Source: Mesorhizobium terrae (GTDB taxonomy: Bacteria > Pseudomonadota > Alphaproteobacteria > Rhizobiales > Rhizobiaceae). From it: a DNA stretch of 64,000 nt. The DNA is taken from assembly GCF_008727715.1 (NCBI RefSeq), contig NZ_CP044218.1, forward strand, positions 2,170,001 to 2,234,000. The letters run 5' to 3'. Position numbers and translations under genes: made by a program. The notes under the pieces were generated by a model, which saw nothing but the letters and a program-made list of their open reading frames with translations, was not told the DNA's origin and did not search any database. Shown piece by piece: positions 46,070 through 55,140 of the stretch; within the stretch, counting starts at the first letter, position 1, and each line of letters begins with the position of its first letter.

Positions 46070-46753
46070 ATGAAGCCGACCGCCAGCTACCAGCCGATCC
46101 CCTTGCCTGACTATCGCGAGCTTCCGCTCGAAACCATGCGCGCCAACGCCGAAGCCTTCTACGCGGAACTGCGCGCCCGCCACACGGTGCGGGAGTTTTC
46201 GACCCGGCCGGTGCCGCGCGACATCATCGAAACCTGCATCCTGGCGGCGGGTACCGCGCCCAACGGCGCCAACCACCAGCCCTGGCATTTCGCGGTCATC
46301 AGCGACGCTTCGATCAAGAAGCGCATTCGCGAAGCAGCCGAGATAGAGGAGAAGGCTTTCTACGAGGGCAGGGCCGGCGAGGAGTGGCTGGCTGCGCTGG
46401 CGCCGCTCGGCACCGATGCCGACAAGCCGTTCCTGGAAGAGGCGCCCTGGCTGATCTGCATCTTCGGCGAGCGTCGCAGCCGCTCCGCCGACGGTGTCAT
46501 GCGCAAGAACTACTACGTGCCGGAATCGGTCTCGATCGCCACCGGTTTCCTGATCACTGCCATTCATCGCGCCGGACTTGTCGCGCTGACCCATACGCCG
46601 AACCCGATGAGCTTCCTGAACGAGATCTGTGGCCGCGACCCGCACGACAAGCCCTATATCCTGATGGTCGTCGGCTACCCGAAAGAGGGAGCCACCATCC
46701 CGACCCACGCGATCGAGAAGAAGCCGCTGTCGGAAATCGCGACATTCATCTGA
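46070..46753 (+). CDS. Nitroreductase-fold flavoenzyme, iodotyrosine-deiodinase-like
   Basis: 227 residues, FMN-dependent nitroreductase fold. The FMN phosphate and ring contacts are visible in [27 protein letters not shown] and [11 protein letters not shown]. Unlike general nitroreductases it has the substrate-lid triad of iodotyrosine deiodinase: Glu94, Tyr98 (Glu at -4) and Lys119 (+21 from Tyr), the same spacing as Glu157/Tyr161/Lys182 of the human enzyme. The predicted reaction is reductive dehalogenation of halotyrosines or a related ligand. The upstream operator and GntR gene suggest it is inducible. Alternative: another IYD-fold reductase with a different ligand. Confidence 0.85.
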   Translation: MKPTASYQPIPLPDYRELPLETMRANAEAFYAELRARHTVREFSTRPVPRDIIETCILAAGTAPNGANHQPWHFAVISDASIKKRIREAAEIEEKAFYEGRAGEEWLAALAPLGTDADKPFLEEAPWLICIFGERRSRSADGVMRKNYYVPESVSIATGFLITAIHRAGLVALTHTPNPMSFLNEICGRDPHDKPYILMVVGYPKEGATIPTHAIEKKPLSEIATFI

Positions 46754-46859
46754 GCCTCGGCGCTTCGCGGCTGGAAGGTCGTTTTCCGGCCGCTGCATCT
46801 TCCCGCCGGCGGTTTTGGGCTGCATGCTTGCGGCCCATCAACCGGATGTGGAGGCCGCA

Positions 46860-48008
46860 TTGTCCCTGACCAACCAGGACCTCATCGAACTCACGGCCTG
46901 GCGGCGCCGGCTGCATCAATATCCGGAAATCTCCAACGAGGAGGAAGCGACCGCTCGCGCGGTGGTGACCTTCCTCGACGACACCAAGCCGGACGAGGTG
47001 CTGACCGGTCTTGGCGGTCACGGTGTCGCCGTGATCTACGACAGTGGCAGACCCGGCCCGACCGTGCTGTTCCGGTCCGAACTCGACGCGCTGCCGATCG
47101 AGGAATTGTCGGGCGTGCCGCATTCCTCGCTGGTTCCAGGCAAGTCGCATATGTGCGGCCATGACGGGCACACCACCATTCTGGCCGCACTTGGCCGGCA
47201 GTTCGGGCGCAAGCGCCCGGCAAAGGGGCGTGCGGTGCTGATGTTCCAGCCGGCGGAGGAGACTGGCGATGGTGCCGCCGGCGTGGTGGCCGATCGGCGT
47301 TTCGGCGAGATCGCGCCGGATTTCTCGTTCTCGCTGCACAATTTGCCAGGCATCCCGTTTGGCGAGGTCAGGCTGAAAGCGGGCGTCGTCAATTGCGCCT
47401 CGCGCGGCATGCGCATCGTGCTGGAAGGCAAGACGGCGCACTCGTCCATGCCGGAAACCGGGACTTCGCCGATGCTGGCGGTGAGCCAACTGATGCCGGC
47501 GCTGGCGAAGCTCGGCGGCGGCGCTTTCACCGACGACGATTTCGGCATGGTCACCGTTACCCATGCCGCGATGGGCGAGGCTGTGTTCGGTGTCGCGCCG
47601 GGCCGTGCGGAAGTGTGGGCGACCTTGCGTACGCGGCTCGACGAGCGCATGGCGGGGCTATGCGCCGCGGCCGAGGCGCTTGCTGGTCGTATTGCCGGCG
47701 AGCAGGGGCTGACGTTCAAGGTCGATTATCACGAGATCTTCGTCGCCAGCATGAATGCGCCTTCGGCGGTCGAGCATCTGCGTACCGCGCTCGACCAGGA
47801 GGGCGTCAAACACAGCGAGGAGAGCCTGCCGATGCGGGCTTCGGAGGATTTCGGCATCTTCGGGCGCAGCGCCCCTTCGGCGATGCTTTTCCTGGGCGCC
47901 GGCGAACGGCATCCGGCACTGCACAATCCCGATTACGATTTCCCCGACGATCTTATTCCGATCGGCACCAGGGTTTTCATGCGCACCGCGCGCAATCTGC
48001 TGGGATAG
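46860..48008 (+). CDS. M20-family amidohydrolase (hippurate hydrolase-like)
   Basis: 382 residues. A di-metal peptidase/amidohydrolase fold with the ligands MCGHDGHTT (residues ~95-103) and PAEETGDGA (~132), and the dimer domain in the middle (~180-290). The final HPALHNPDYDFPDDLIPIG carries the last ligand. The family removes acyl groups from N-acyl amino acids (hippurate, acetyl-amino acids, auxin conjugates). I start at TTG 46860 because GGAGG lies 5 bases upstream; ATG 46824 or 46815 would add residues of unlikely character. It follows the deiodinase-like gene after 106 bases, so co-transcription is possible but not sure. Confidence 0.85.
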   Translation: MSLTNQDLIELTAWRRRLHQYPEISNEEEATARAVVTFLDDTKPDEVLTGLGGHGVAVIYDSGRPGPTVLFRSELDALPIEELSGVPHSSLVPGKSHMCGHDGHTTILAALGRQFGRKRPAKGRAVLMFQPAEETGDGAAGVVADRRFGEIAPDFSFSLHNLPGIPFGEVRLKAGVVNCASRGMRIVLEGKTAHSSMPETGTSPMLAVSQLMPALAKLGGGAFTDDDFGMVTVTHAAMGEAVFGVAPGRAEVWATLRTRLDERMAGLCAAAEALAGRIAGEQGLTFKVDYHEIFVASMNAPSAVEHLRTALDQEGVKHSEESLPMRASEDFGIFGRSAPSAMLFLGAGERHPALHNPDYDFPDDLIPIGTRVFMRTARNLLG

Positions 48009-48034
48009 GCGGATGCGTGGCTGCGGCTTATACG

Positions 48035-49834
48035 TTACTCCGCCGCACCCATAAAAGCGCTGGCGCCCGTCTCGAATTGCAGCTTGGCGAGCTTGGCGTA
48101 GATGCCGCCCTTGGCGACAAGGCTCTTGTGGGTGCCTTCCTCGACGATGCGGCCATTGTCCATGACGAGGATGCGATCGGCCTTCAGCACCGTCGCCAGC
48201 CGGTGGGCGATGACCAGCGTGGTACGGCCGCGCATCAGGTGTTCGAGCGCCTCCTGCACCAGGGTCTCGCTTTCGGCGTCGAGTGCCGAGGTCGCCTCGT
48301 CCAGCAGCAGGATCGGCGCGTCGCGTAGGATGGCGCGGGCGATCGCCATGCGCTGGCGTTGCCCGCCGGAAAGGGTGACGCCGCGTTCGCCGACAGGCGT
48401 GTCGTAGCCATTCTGTAATTTGAGGATGAATTCATCGGCGAGTGCCGCCTTGGCCGCCGCCTCGATCTCGGCGTTCGAAGCACCGGGCCGCCCGAAGGCG
48501 ATGTTGTCGCGCGCGCTGGCGGCGAAGATGGTGACATCCTGCGGCACGATGGCGATGCGCTGACGCACGGCCAGCGGATCGGCTTCGGTGAGATCGAGGC
48601 CATCGATCTTCACGGTGCCGGTTTCAGGGTCGTAGAAACGCAGGATCAGCGAAAACACCGTGCTCTTGCCGGCTCCGGACGGGCCGACGATGGCGACCGT
48701 CTCGCCAGGCTTCACCTTGAAGGCAAGGCCGTGCACGGCGGCACGGTCCGGCCTTGCCGGATAGGAGAAGGAGACATTGTCGAACTCGATTGCGCCCTTG
48801 GTCGTCGTCGGCAGCGGCTTCGGCCGTGCCGGCGCCTCGATGCCCGGCTTCTCGGCCAGGATCTCGGTCAGCCGTTCGGCGGCGCCGGCGGCCTGTGACA
48901 GTTCGCCCCAGACTTCCGAGAGCGCGCCGAGCGCGCCGGCGGCGAACACCGAATAGAGCAGGAACTGGCCGAGCGTGCCGGGCGACAGCGTACCCGACAG
49001 CACGTCGCGCGAGCCGAACCACAAAACGGCGACGACCGAGGAAAACACCATGAAGATGGCGAAGAAGGTGAGCAGGGCGCGGGCAAGCACCGAGGCGCGG
49101 GCGGCGGCGAAGGCGCCTTCGACGGCGGCGGCGAAACGGTTGGTGACCAGGCCTTCATTGGTGAAGGCCTGCAGCGTGCGCACGGCGCCGATCTGCTCGC
49201 TTGCATAGGCGGTGGCGTTTGCCAGCGTGTCCTGCGCCTGCCTGGACCGGCGGCGCACCGAGCGGCCGAAGGCGACCAATGGCAGCACGATGATGGGAAT
49301 GGCGGCAATGACGAGGCCGGAGAGTTTCGGGCTGGTCACCACCATCATCGCCAGCGCTCCGAGGCCGAGGATGACGTTGCGCAGCGCCACGGAAGCGGTG
49401 GCGCCGACAGCGGATTTCACCTGCGTGGTGTCTGCGGCAAGTCGAGAAATAATCTCGCCCGACTGCGCCGTGTCGAAGAAGGCGGGCGACAGCGTGGTGA
49501 CATGGGAAAAGACGTCGCGGCGGATATCGGCGACAACCCGTTCGCCCAGCGTAATGACGAAGTAGTAGCGGCCGGCGGAAGCCAGCGCGAGCACGGCCGC
49601 CATGATCATCAGCATGCCGAAGTAGCTGGCGATGAAGACGGAATCGGAGGTGGAAAAGCCGTTGTCGATCATGCGGCGCACGGCCAGCGGCAGCGCCAGC
49701 GTCGTCACGGCGGCCAGGGTCAGCGAGATGCCTGCACCCACGACCAGACCGCGATAGCGGGCGATGTAGGGGAATACGCGCTGAAGCGGCTTGAGCGAGC
49801 GTCTGCGCTCGTCTGCGCTGAGAGGGTCCGCCAT
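48035..49834 (-). CDS. ABC exporter (ABCB/MsbA type), fused permease and ATPase
   Basis: 599 residues, a half-transporter that works as a homodimer. Six membrane helices (~25-320) include the family turn GERVVADIRRDVFSHV. The ATPase has Walker A GPSGAGKST near residue 395, signature LSGGQRQR, Walker B ILLLDEATSALD and the His switch VIAHRLAT. Possible cargo: lipid, glucan or a drug; the sequence does not decide. The ATG at 49832-49834 has AGGA upstream. It is convergent with the M20 gene and divergent from rpmE. Confidence 0.93.
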   Translation of the reverse strand: MADPLSADERRRSLKPLQRVFPYIARYRGLVVGAGISLTLAAVTTLALPLAVRRMIDNGFSTSDSVFIASYFGMLMIMAAVLALASAGRYYFVITLGERVVADIRRDVFSHVTTLSPAFFDTAQSGEIISRLAADTTQVKSAVGATASVALRNVILGLGALAMMVVTSPKLSGLVIAAIPIIVLPLVAFGRSVRRRSRQAQDTLANATAYASEQIGAVRTLQAFTNEGLVTNRFAAAVEGAFAAARASVLARALLTFFAIFMVFSSVVAVLWFGSRDVLSGTLSPGTLGQFLLYSVFAAGALGALSEVWGELSQAAGAAERLTEILAEKPGIEAPARPKPLPTTTKGAIEFDNVSFSYPARPDRAAVHGLAFKVKPGETVAIVGPSGAGKSTVFSLILRFYDPETGTVKIDGLDLTEADPLAVRQRIAIVPQDVTIFAASARDNIAFGRPGASNAEIEAAAKAALADEFILKLQNGYDTPVGERGVTLSGGQRQRMAIARAILRDAPILLLDEATSALDAESETLVQEALEHLMRGRTTLVIAHRLATVLKADRILVMDNGRIVEEGTHKSLVAKGGIYAKLAKLQFETGASAFMGAAE

Positions 49835-50008
49835 CGTCCGGGTTCCTGTCCGAATTGGCTCCGGCGCGGCCTTGTGATTCAATTTCGCCTGTTGTATAGG
49901 CACGCCGACCGTTTTTGAAGCCGTGGCTCCTCAATAGCTGCGGCTTCGAGTTTTAAAAAGGGGCGCATCGCCGCAGGGCCGCCGTCCCACCTAGCCAGGA
50001 CAAGAGCG

Positions 50009-50230
50009 ATGAAGGCTGACATCCATCCCGACTACCACACCATCAAGGTCGTCATGACCAATGGCACCGAGTACCAGACCCGTTCGACTTGGGGCAAGGA
50101 AGGCGACACGATGAACCTCGACATCGATCCCTCCACGCATCCGGCCTGGACCGGCGGCCAGCAGACCCTGCTCGATCGCGGCGGCCGTCTGTCGAAGTTC
50201 AAGAACAAGTTCGCCAATCTCGGCATCTAA
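50009..50230 (+). CDS. rpmE: 50S ribosomal protein L31
   Basis: 73 residues, a complete bacterial L31 ([20 protein letters not shown] to [13 protein letters not shown]). It lacks the four zinc-binding cysteines, so it is the zinc-independent (C-) form common in alphaproteobacteria. Stands alone with its own terminator. Confidence 0.97.
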   Translation: MKADIHPDYHTIKVVMTNGTEYQTRSTWGKEGDTMNLDIDPSTHPAWTGGQQTLLDRGGRLSKFKNKFANLGI

Positions 50231-50251
50231 GCCGGACGCGACAGCGAACAC

Positions 50252-50280
50252 AAAAAACCCGCCTTCGAGGCGGGTTTTTT
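50252..50280 (+). terminator. Intrinsic terminator after rpmE
   Basis: Stem AAAAAACCCGCC (50252-50263) with GGCGGGTTTTTT (50269-50280), 5-base loop. Usable from both strands because of the A/T flanks. Confidence 0.85.
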
Positions 50281-50406
50281 ATTGCCGAAAGATGCCCGGC
50301 AAGCTCCTCCACCTTGTTATCCCGTGCGGTACTCGACATTCGGACAGCTTCGAGTTGCATCGTATCACGAAGTGTCCGATCTTCCTGCCGGGGGCAGGGA
50401 GGACAT

Positions 50407-51723
50407 GTGACGGACACCGCTCTCCATTTCGACGACGCCCGGCGTCGGATCAAGGCCATCTTCATCGGTTCGATCGGTAATCTGGTCGAATGGTATGACT
50501 TCTATGCCTATACGGCCTTCGCGCTTTATTTCGCGCCGGCCTTCTTCCCGTCGGAAGATCCCGTCGTCCAGCAATTGAATGCGGCGACATTGTTTGCCGC
50601 CGGCTTCATCGTGCGGCCTGTCGGCGGCTGGTTTTTTGGCCACCTCGCCGACCGCTACGGGCGCCGGCTGTCATTGACCATTTCGGTGCTGATGATGTGT
50701 TTCGGCTCGCTCATCATCGCGTTTACGCCGACCTATGCCACGATCGGTTTTGCCGCGCCTGTGCTGCTTGCGCTCGCCCGCGTTATCGAAGGTCTCAGCC
50801 TCGGCGGCGAATACGGCGCCAGCGCCACCTATCTCAGCGAGGTCGCCGATCCCAACCATCGCGGCTTCTATTCCAGCTTCCAGTATGTGACGCTGATCGG
50901 CGGGCAGCTCTGCGCCATCCTGGTGCTGCTGCTTCTTCAGAACGTGTTCCTGACGCATGAGCAGCTGGTTGCCTGGGGCTGGCGCATTCCCTTCGTCATC
51001 GGCGCGCTGCTGGCCATCGTCTCGGCAATCATGCGCCGGCAGTTGCACGAGACCGAGGCATTCGTTGCCACCACGGCGGCGCAGAAGCGCGAAGGCGCGC
51101 TGCGTGGCCTGGTGAAATACCCACGCGAGGTTGCCATCGTCGTCGGTCTCACGGCGGGCGGTACGGCCGCCTTCTATACCTTCACCACCTATATGCAGAC
51201 CTTCGTCAAGCAGACGGTCGGCCTGGCGGATCTCACCACCACCTATGTGATCGCCGGATCGCTGATTTTCGCGTCGATCCTGCAGCCGATCTACGGGCTG
51301 ATCTCCGACCGGATCGGGCGCAAGCCGCTGCTGGTCTTCTTCGGTGTCGCCGGCACGCTGCTCACCGTGCCGATCCTGACGCTGCTGGCGTCGACCAAAT
51401 CGCCGTTCGTCGCCTTCCTGCTGATCTGCAGCGCCTGGATCTTCACCGCCGGCTACACGTCGATCAATGCGGTGGTGAAGGCAGAATTGTTCCCGACCGC
51501 CGTGCGTGCCACCGGCGTCGGCGTGCCCTATGCGCTGACGGTTTCGATCTTCGGCGGCACCGCGCCGGTCATCGCGCTGTGGTTCAAGCAGCATGGCCAC
51601 GAGCAATGGTTCTACTACTACCTTGCCGGGGTGATCTTCGTTTCGCTGCTGGTCTATGTCTCCATGCGCGACACCAAGCACGCGTCGGCGATGGACGAAG
51701 GCGCGGTCTCAGCGGCGCGCTAG
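50407..51723 (+). CDS. MFS metabolite:H+ symporter (KgtP/ProP-like)
   Basis: 438 residues, twelve helices. The opening IGNLVEWYDFYAYTAFALYF is the hallmark of the MHS subfamily, as are GGWFFGHLADRYGRR and SLGGEYGASATYLSEVA. KgtP-like members import alpha-ketoglutarate, ProP-like ones osmolytes, others shikimate or dicarboxylates; the substrate is not decided here. A GTG start at 50407 is supported by AGGGAGGAC upstream. Its 3' end overlaps the TetR gene tail by 15 bases. Confidence 0.9.
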   Translation: MTDTALHFDDARRRIKAIFIGSIGNLVEWYDFYAYTAFALYFAPAFFPSEDPVVQQLNAATLFAAGFIVRPVGGWFFGHLADRYGRRLSLTISVLMMCFGSLIIAFTPTYATIGFAAPVLLALARVIEGLSLGGEYGASATYLSEVADPNHRGFYSSFQYVTLIGGQLCAILVLLLLQNVFLTHEQLVAWGWRIPFVIGALLAIVSAIMRRQLHETEAFVATTAAQKREGALRGLVKYPREVAIVVGLTAGGTAAFYTFTTYMQTFVKQTVGLADLTTTYVIAGSLIFASILQPIYGLISDRIGRKPLLVFFGVAGTLLTVPILTLLASTKSPFVAFLLICSAWIFTAGYTSINAVVKAELFPTAVRATGVGVPYALTVSIFGGTAPVIALWFKQHGHEQWFYYYLAGVIFVSLLVYVSMRDTKHASAMDEGAVSAAR

Positions 51724-52344
51724 TTCACCAAGCGCCATGCGCTTGTAGGTGGCGACCAGCCTGTCGCCCTCCTCGCGGTCGACCGAGACCGCGAGCCGCA
51801 TCGCCGCTTCGCCAAGTTGCCAGATAAGGAAGGCCGAGCTTTCGAGCGCGGCCGGATCTTCGTTGGGGCGCAGGCGCCTGAGCACAGCGAGCAGCAAGCC
51901 GGCATTGGCGCGGCTGCAGGCGAGTTCGAGTTCGCGCAACGCCTTGTCGGCCTGCGTGCCGGACCAGATGTCGCGCATCACCGGTTCGGCCAGGAAAATG
52001 TCGTAATAGGTATCGACCAGTTCGGAGAAGGCCCGTTCCAGGCTTTTCATATCGTCGACACTTGCCAGCGCTTCGGCGATGCAGGCTTCGCTTTCCTTCT
52101 GGTAGCGGTCGGCCAGCGCCCGGATGATGGCGCTCTTGTCGGGAAAGAACTGGTAGAGCGAGCCGATCGACACGCCGGCTCTCTCGGCCACCTCGCCCAT
52201 GCGCAGCGCGTCGCTGCCCTTTTCCGCAATCAGCGCCGAAGCGACGCCCAGCATGCGTTCCACTCGTTCGCGGCTGCGCTTCTGGCTGGGCTCGCGGCGC
52301 GGGCCGGGAGCGTCCTGTGCGACGGTCGATGCGCTTTCCATCAA
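51709..52344 (-). CDS. TetR-family transcriptional regulator
   Basis: 211 residues. The HTH lies at ~28-75 (ALRMGEVAERAGVSIGSLYQFFPDKSAIIRALADRY), and the helical ligand domain fills the rest. It diverges from the NmrA-like gene across a 125-base gap with two 26-base direct repeats, the likely operator. Its 3' end overlaps the convergent MFS gene by 15 bases. The ligand is unknown; the neighbouring NAD(P)-binding protein suggests a redox or electrophile signal (inference). Confidence 0.92.
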   Translation of the reverse strand: MMESASTVAQDAPGPRREPSQKRSRERVERMLGVASALIAEKGSDALRMGEVAERAGVSIGSLYQFFPDKSAIIRALADRYQKESEACIAEALASVDDMKSLERAFSELVDTYYDIFLAEPVMRDIWSGTQADKALRELELACSRANAGLLLAVLRRLRPNEDPAALESSAFLIWQLGEAAMRLAVSVDREEGDRLVATYKRMALGELARR

Positions 52345-52406
52345 TGGATCCTCAAAAGGCGTTCCGGGCGGGCGTCCCGAAAAATTCCTGCTTGACTCAC
52401 AGAATA

Positions 52407-52457
52407 TGAGGATTTATCACATTTTGCAAACGTGAGGATTGCTCATGTTTTGCAACG
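52407..52457. promoter_or_regulatory. Two imperfect 26-base direct repeats between tetR-like and NmrA-like genes
   Basis: Unit 1 (52407-52432) and unit 2 (52433-52457) share TGAGGATT, CA, TTTTGCAA and CG at the same places. Unit 2 contains the inverted repeat TGAG-GATTG-CTCA. TTGACT (52392-52397) with TTATCA (52414-52419) forms a promoter for the NmrA side. Likely TetR operator. Confidence 0.55.
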
Positions 52458-52469
52458 AGGAGAGAAACA

Positions 52470-53309
52470 ATGACCAACACAACATCCAAGCCGGTCCTGA
52501 TCCTTGGCGGTACCGGCAAGACCGGCCGCAGGCTGGCTGAAAGGCTGGAAGCCAGGAACATTCCGGTCCGCATCGGCTCGCGCTCGGGAAGCCCGGCCTT
52601 CGACTGGACCGACAAGGCAGGCTGGGCCGGCGCCCTCGAAGGCGTTGGCGCCGTCTACATCAGCTATTATCCCGATCTCGCCGTGCCGGGCGCCGCGGAA
52701 GCGGTCGACGAATTCGCCCGGCTGGCGGTAAGCCACGGCGTGCGCCGGCTGGTGCTGCTTTCCGGCCGCGGCGAGCCGGAAGCGCAGCGCGCCGAGGAAC
52801 TGGTGCAGGCATCGGGCGCCGACTGGACGATCCTGCGCTGTGCCTGGTTCGCGCAGAACTTCTCCGAGAGCTTCCTGTTCGAGCCGGTCCTGGCTGGCGA
52901 AGTTGTCTTGCCGGTCGGCGAGGTGAAGGAGCCGTTCATCGATGCCGACGATATCGCCGATGTGGCGGCCGCGGTGCTGAGCGAAGACGGCCATCTGGGC
53001 GAGGTCTATGAATTGACCGGCCCGCGTCTCATCTCTTTCCCGGAGGCGGTCGCCGAAATCGCCGGGGCAAGCGGCCGCGACATCCGCTTCGTGCGCGTGC
53101 CGCAGGATGCCTACAATGCCGCCATGGCCGAACATGGCGTGCCGGCCGACCTGATCTGGCTGGTCAACGAGCTGTTCACCGAAGTGCTCGACGGCCGCAA
53201 CGCCTCGCTCACCGACGGTGTGCAGCGTGCAATCGGCCGCGCGCCGAAGGACTTTTCAATCTATACCGCTGAAACCACCGCCGCCGGCGTGTGGAACCTG
53301 AACCGTTGA
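52470..53309 (+). CDS. NmrA-like NAD(P)-binding protein
   Basis: 279 residues, atypical short-chain dehydrogenase fold. The dinucleotide motif ILGGTGKTGRRLAERL is at ~7-22. GVRRLVLLSGRGEPE follows the strand order of NmrA, and ILRCAWFAQNF is also conserved in this group. The catalytic YxxxK of true dehydrogenases is missing, so it is probably a redox sensor or a reductase like QorB-type quinone oxidoreductases. A DUF1772 gene follows after 14 bases. AGGAGAG precedes the ATG. Confidence 0.9.
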   Translation: MTNTTSKPVLILGGTGKTGRRLAERLEARNIPVRIGSRSGSPAFDWTDKAGWAGALEGVGAVYISYYPDLAVPGAAEAVDEFARLAVSHGVRRLVLLSGRGEPEAQRAEELVQASGADWTILRCAWFAQNFSESFLFEPVLAGEVVLPVGEVKEPFIDADDIADVAAAVLSEDGHLGEVYELTGPRLISFPEAVAEIAGASGRDIRFVRVPQDAYNAAMAEHGVPADLIWLVNELFTEVLDGRNASLTDGVQRAIGRAPKDFSIYTAETTAAGVWNLNR

Positions 53310-53323
53310 GGAGGGAGGGAAAA

Positions 53324-53803
53324 ATGTTTGCTCCGATCGTCGTTATCGTCACCTTCATTGCCGCGCTCGGCAGCGGCCTCATGGCGGGGCTGTTTTTCGC
53401 CTATTCCAATTCGGTGATGCCCTCGCTGGCGCAGGTACCGGTGCCCCAGGGCGTGCTGGTCATGAACACCATCAACACGGTCATCCAGAACCCGCTGTTC
53501 CTGTCCATCTTCATGGGCACGGCACTGCTGGCGCTGTTCCTGGTGCTGGCGGCTCTGCTCGGCTGGGGCGTCGCGCGGCCCGGTTGGGTGGTGGCGGGTG
53601 CGGCGCTTTACATCATCGGCAACATCATCGTCACCATAGTCGTCAACGTACCGATGAACGATGCGCTGGCGGCGACTGCGCCAGACAGTCAGGCGGCCGC
53701 CCAGCTTTGGGCGGTCCATCTCGACCGCTGGGTGTTCTGGAACCATGTGCGCGCCTTTGCCTGCACCGGCGCCCTGGCCGCCTTCATCGCGGCGTTGATG
53801 TAA
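53324..53803 (+). CDS. DUF1772-family membrane protein
   Basis: 159 residues with four membrane helices. GLMAGLFFAYSNSVMPSLA near the start and NVPMNDALAA with HLDRWVFWNHVRA near the end are typical of DUF1772, a family that includes anthrone oxygenase-like proteins. It is preceded by GAGGAGGGAGGG, a very strong Shine-Dalgarno, and follows the NmrA-like gene by 14 bases, so the two are one unit under the TetR regulator. A strong terminator follows. Confidence 0.88.
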   Translation: MFAPIVVIVTFIAALGSGLMAGLFFAYSNSVMPSLAQVPVPQGVLVMNTINTVIQNPLFLSIFMGTALLALFLVLAALLGWGVARPGWVVAGAALYIIGNIIVTIVVNVPMNDALAATAPDSQAAAQLWAVHLDRWVFWNHVRAFACTGALAAFIAALM

Positions 53804-53824
53804 GCCATCTGGCAGTCTGCCAGG

Positions 53825-53864
53825 AAAAATCCGCCGCCTCTGATCCAGGCGGCGGATTTTTTTT
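53825..53864 (+). terminator. Intrinsic terminator after the DUF1772 gene
   Basis: Fifteen-base stem AAAAATCCGCCGCCT (53825-53839) with its complement (53847-53861), 7-base loop, eight T. Strong. Confidence 0.85.
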
Positions 53865-53946
53865 CGCCGACGATCGGGACCAAGCCGGCGGAACCCGCAG
53901 CAAGGGCCGCGCCCCGCATTCGAACCGACTGGTCGCACTCGAAGTG

Positions 53947-54231
53947 CTACGCCTTGTTGCGGTCGGAATGACCGAGGTCGCGCTCGGGGTCGATCACATC
54001 GCGCACCAGCTGCTTCAGCCTGGCGGCATCGGGAAAGCCGCCATCGCGCTTGCGGTCCCAGATGAGTGTGTCGTTGCACTGGATGGTGAAGATGCCACCG
54101 GTGCCCGGAACCAGCACGACCTCGCCGAGGTCAGTAGCAAAAGTGGACAAAAGCTCTTGCGCCATCCAGCCGGCGCGCAACAGCCACTGGCACTGCGTGC
54201 AATAGGTGATGACGATGCGGGGCTTGTCCAT
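53947..54231 (-). CDS. SelT/SelW/SelH-family (Rdx) thioredoxin-like protein
   Basis: 94 residues with the redox motif YCTQCQW (Cys11, Cys14, in place of the Cys-Sec pair of selenoprotein W), then LLSTFATDLGEVVLVPGTGGIF and DRKRDGGFPDAARLKQLVRDVI. The family binds glutathione and handles peroxide or thiol stress; the exact role is unknown. It lies 5 bases downstream of the RDD gene on the same strand, so the pair is one transcript. Confidence 0.9.
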   Translation of the reverse strand: MDKPRIVITYCTQCQWLLRAGWMAQELLSTFATDLGEVVLVPGTGGIFTIQCNDTLIWDRKRDGGFPDAARLKQLVRDVIDPERDLGHSDRNKA

Positions 54232-54236
54232 CTCAG

Positions 54237-55046
54237 TCAGGTCTCAATCTCAAACAGGCGAACTGTCGTGCTTGCAACCCGATCGTGGATTGGATCGTCG
54301 CCGAGTGCAGTGGATATCATTATCCAGATCGGCCAAACCAGAGCGATCGCAGAAACGACGAGCGCGATCACTATTTCCAGATTGGAAATTTGCTGAATCG
54401 TTCCCGGGACATCGCCCCAAGCCTGAAGGGCATACCAACCTCCAAGGAGCGCCATCGGTGCGAATCCGAGGAACTTCATTGTTTGCCGACGAGCAGACGT
54501 TTGCACCGACAATCCGGTGCGATGTTTGTCATACTGGTCGTGTACCTTGATTGCCATGCTTCGTTTGCCAATCGACTGTCCAGATTTCCGCTCCAAAACA
54601 AAGAAATAGAGGGCGAGGACAAGCGGTTCGAGGAAGCCGAGGTCCAGGGCTGCCGGTCGAAAGTTGCCTTTTGAATCGAGATCTAGCGAGATGGAGGAAG
54701 GCTCACCCGCTTGCTGGTCGGGCGCAGTTCCGACTGCCGATTCGGCTATTTTCAGACCGAAAATGGATGTTCTGCATACATTCCAACTATAGCGACTAAG
54801 TGACGGGTCGCTTGAATGGTTCAGGGTCGCCGCTTGGCAGAGATTCCAGCGAAGCGAGAACGTGCTTTTCACCCCACCGTCAGTCAAATAATGAGCAAGA
54901 GATGTAAGTGGAAAAAATATAACAAAAACAACTATATAGTCAATAGATAGGGCTGCCAGCCTGCGCCATAGGCCCGGGCGACCAGGCCAATTCAGCGCTT
55001 CATCAAACCAAGTTGGATCACGGCTGGCGCCGCCATCATCAGCCAT
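54237..55046 (-). CDS. RDD-family membrane protein
   Basis: 269 residues with four membrane helices; the family start RRLAALSIDYIVVFVIFFPL and the middle SGQSIGKRSMAIKVHDQYD are RDD marks. A large soluble insert (~60-140) separates helix 1 from the SGQSIGKR loop, unusual for the family. Base composition is lower in GC than the neighbours, especially 54.75-54.95 kb, which suggests recent gain. The ATG at 55044-55046 follows GGGGGGATGAG and is preferred over the upstream ATG codons. Function unknown; relatives may be transport or stress proteins. Confidence 0.82.
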   Translation of the reverse strand: MADDGGASRDPTWFDEALNWPGRPGLWRRLAALSIDYIVVFVIFFPLTSLAHYLTDGGVKSTFSLRWNLCQAATLNHSSDPSLSRYSWNVCRTSIFGLKIAESAVGTAPDQQAGEPSSISLDLDSKGNFRPAALDLGFLEPLVLALYFFVLERKSGQSIGKRSMAIKVHDQYDKHRTGLSVQTSARRQTMKFLGFAPMALLGGWYALQAWGDVPGTIQQISNLEIVIALVVSAIALVWPIWIMISTALGDDPIHDRVASTTVRLFEIET

Positions 55047-55140
55047 CTCATCCCCCCGCATGCAAATCATATTGCAAACAAGGGGACAGTTTGGCAGCGA
55101 CGCCTAGTTTCCGTCCAGTGGGTCGGGCGGTAGTTGGCGA

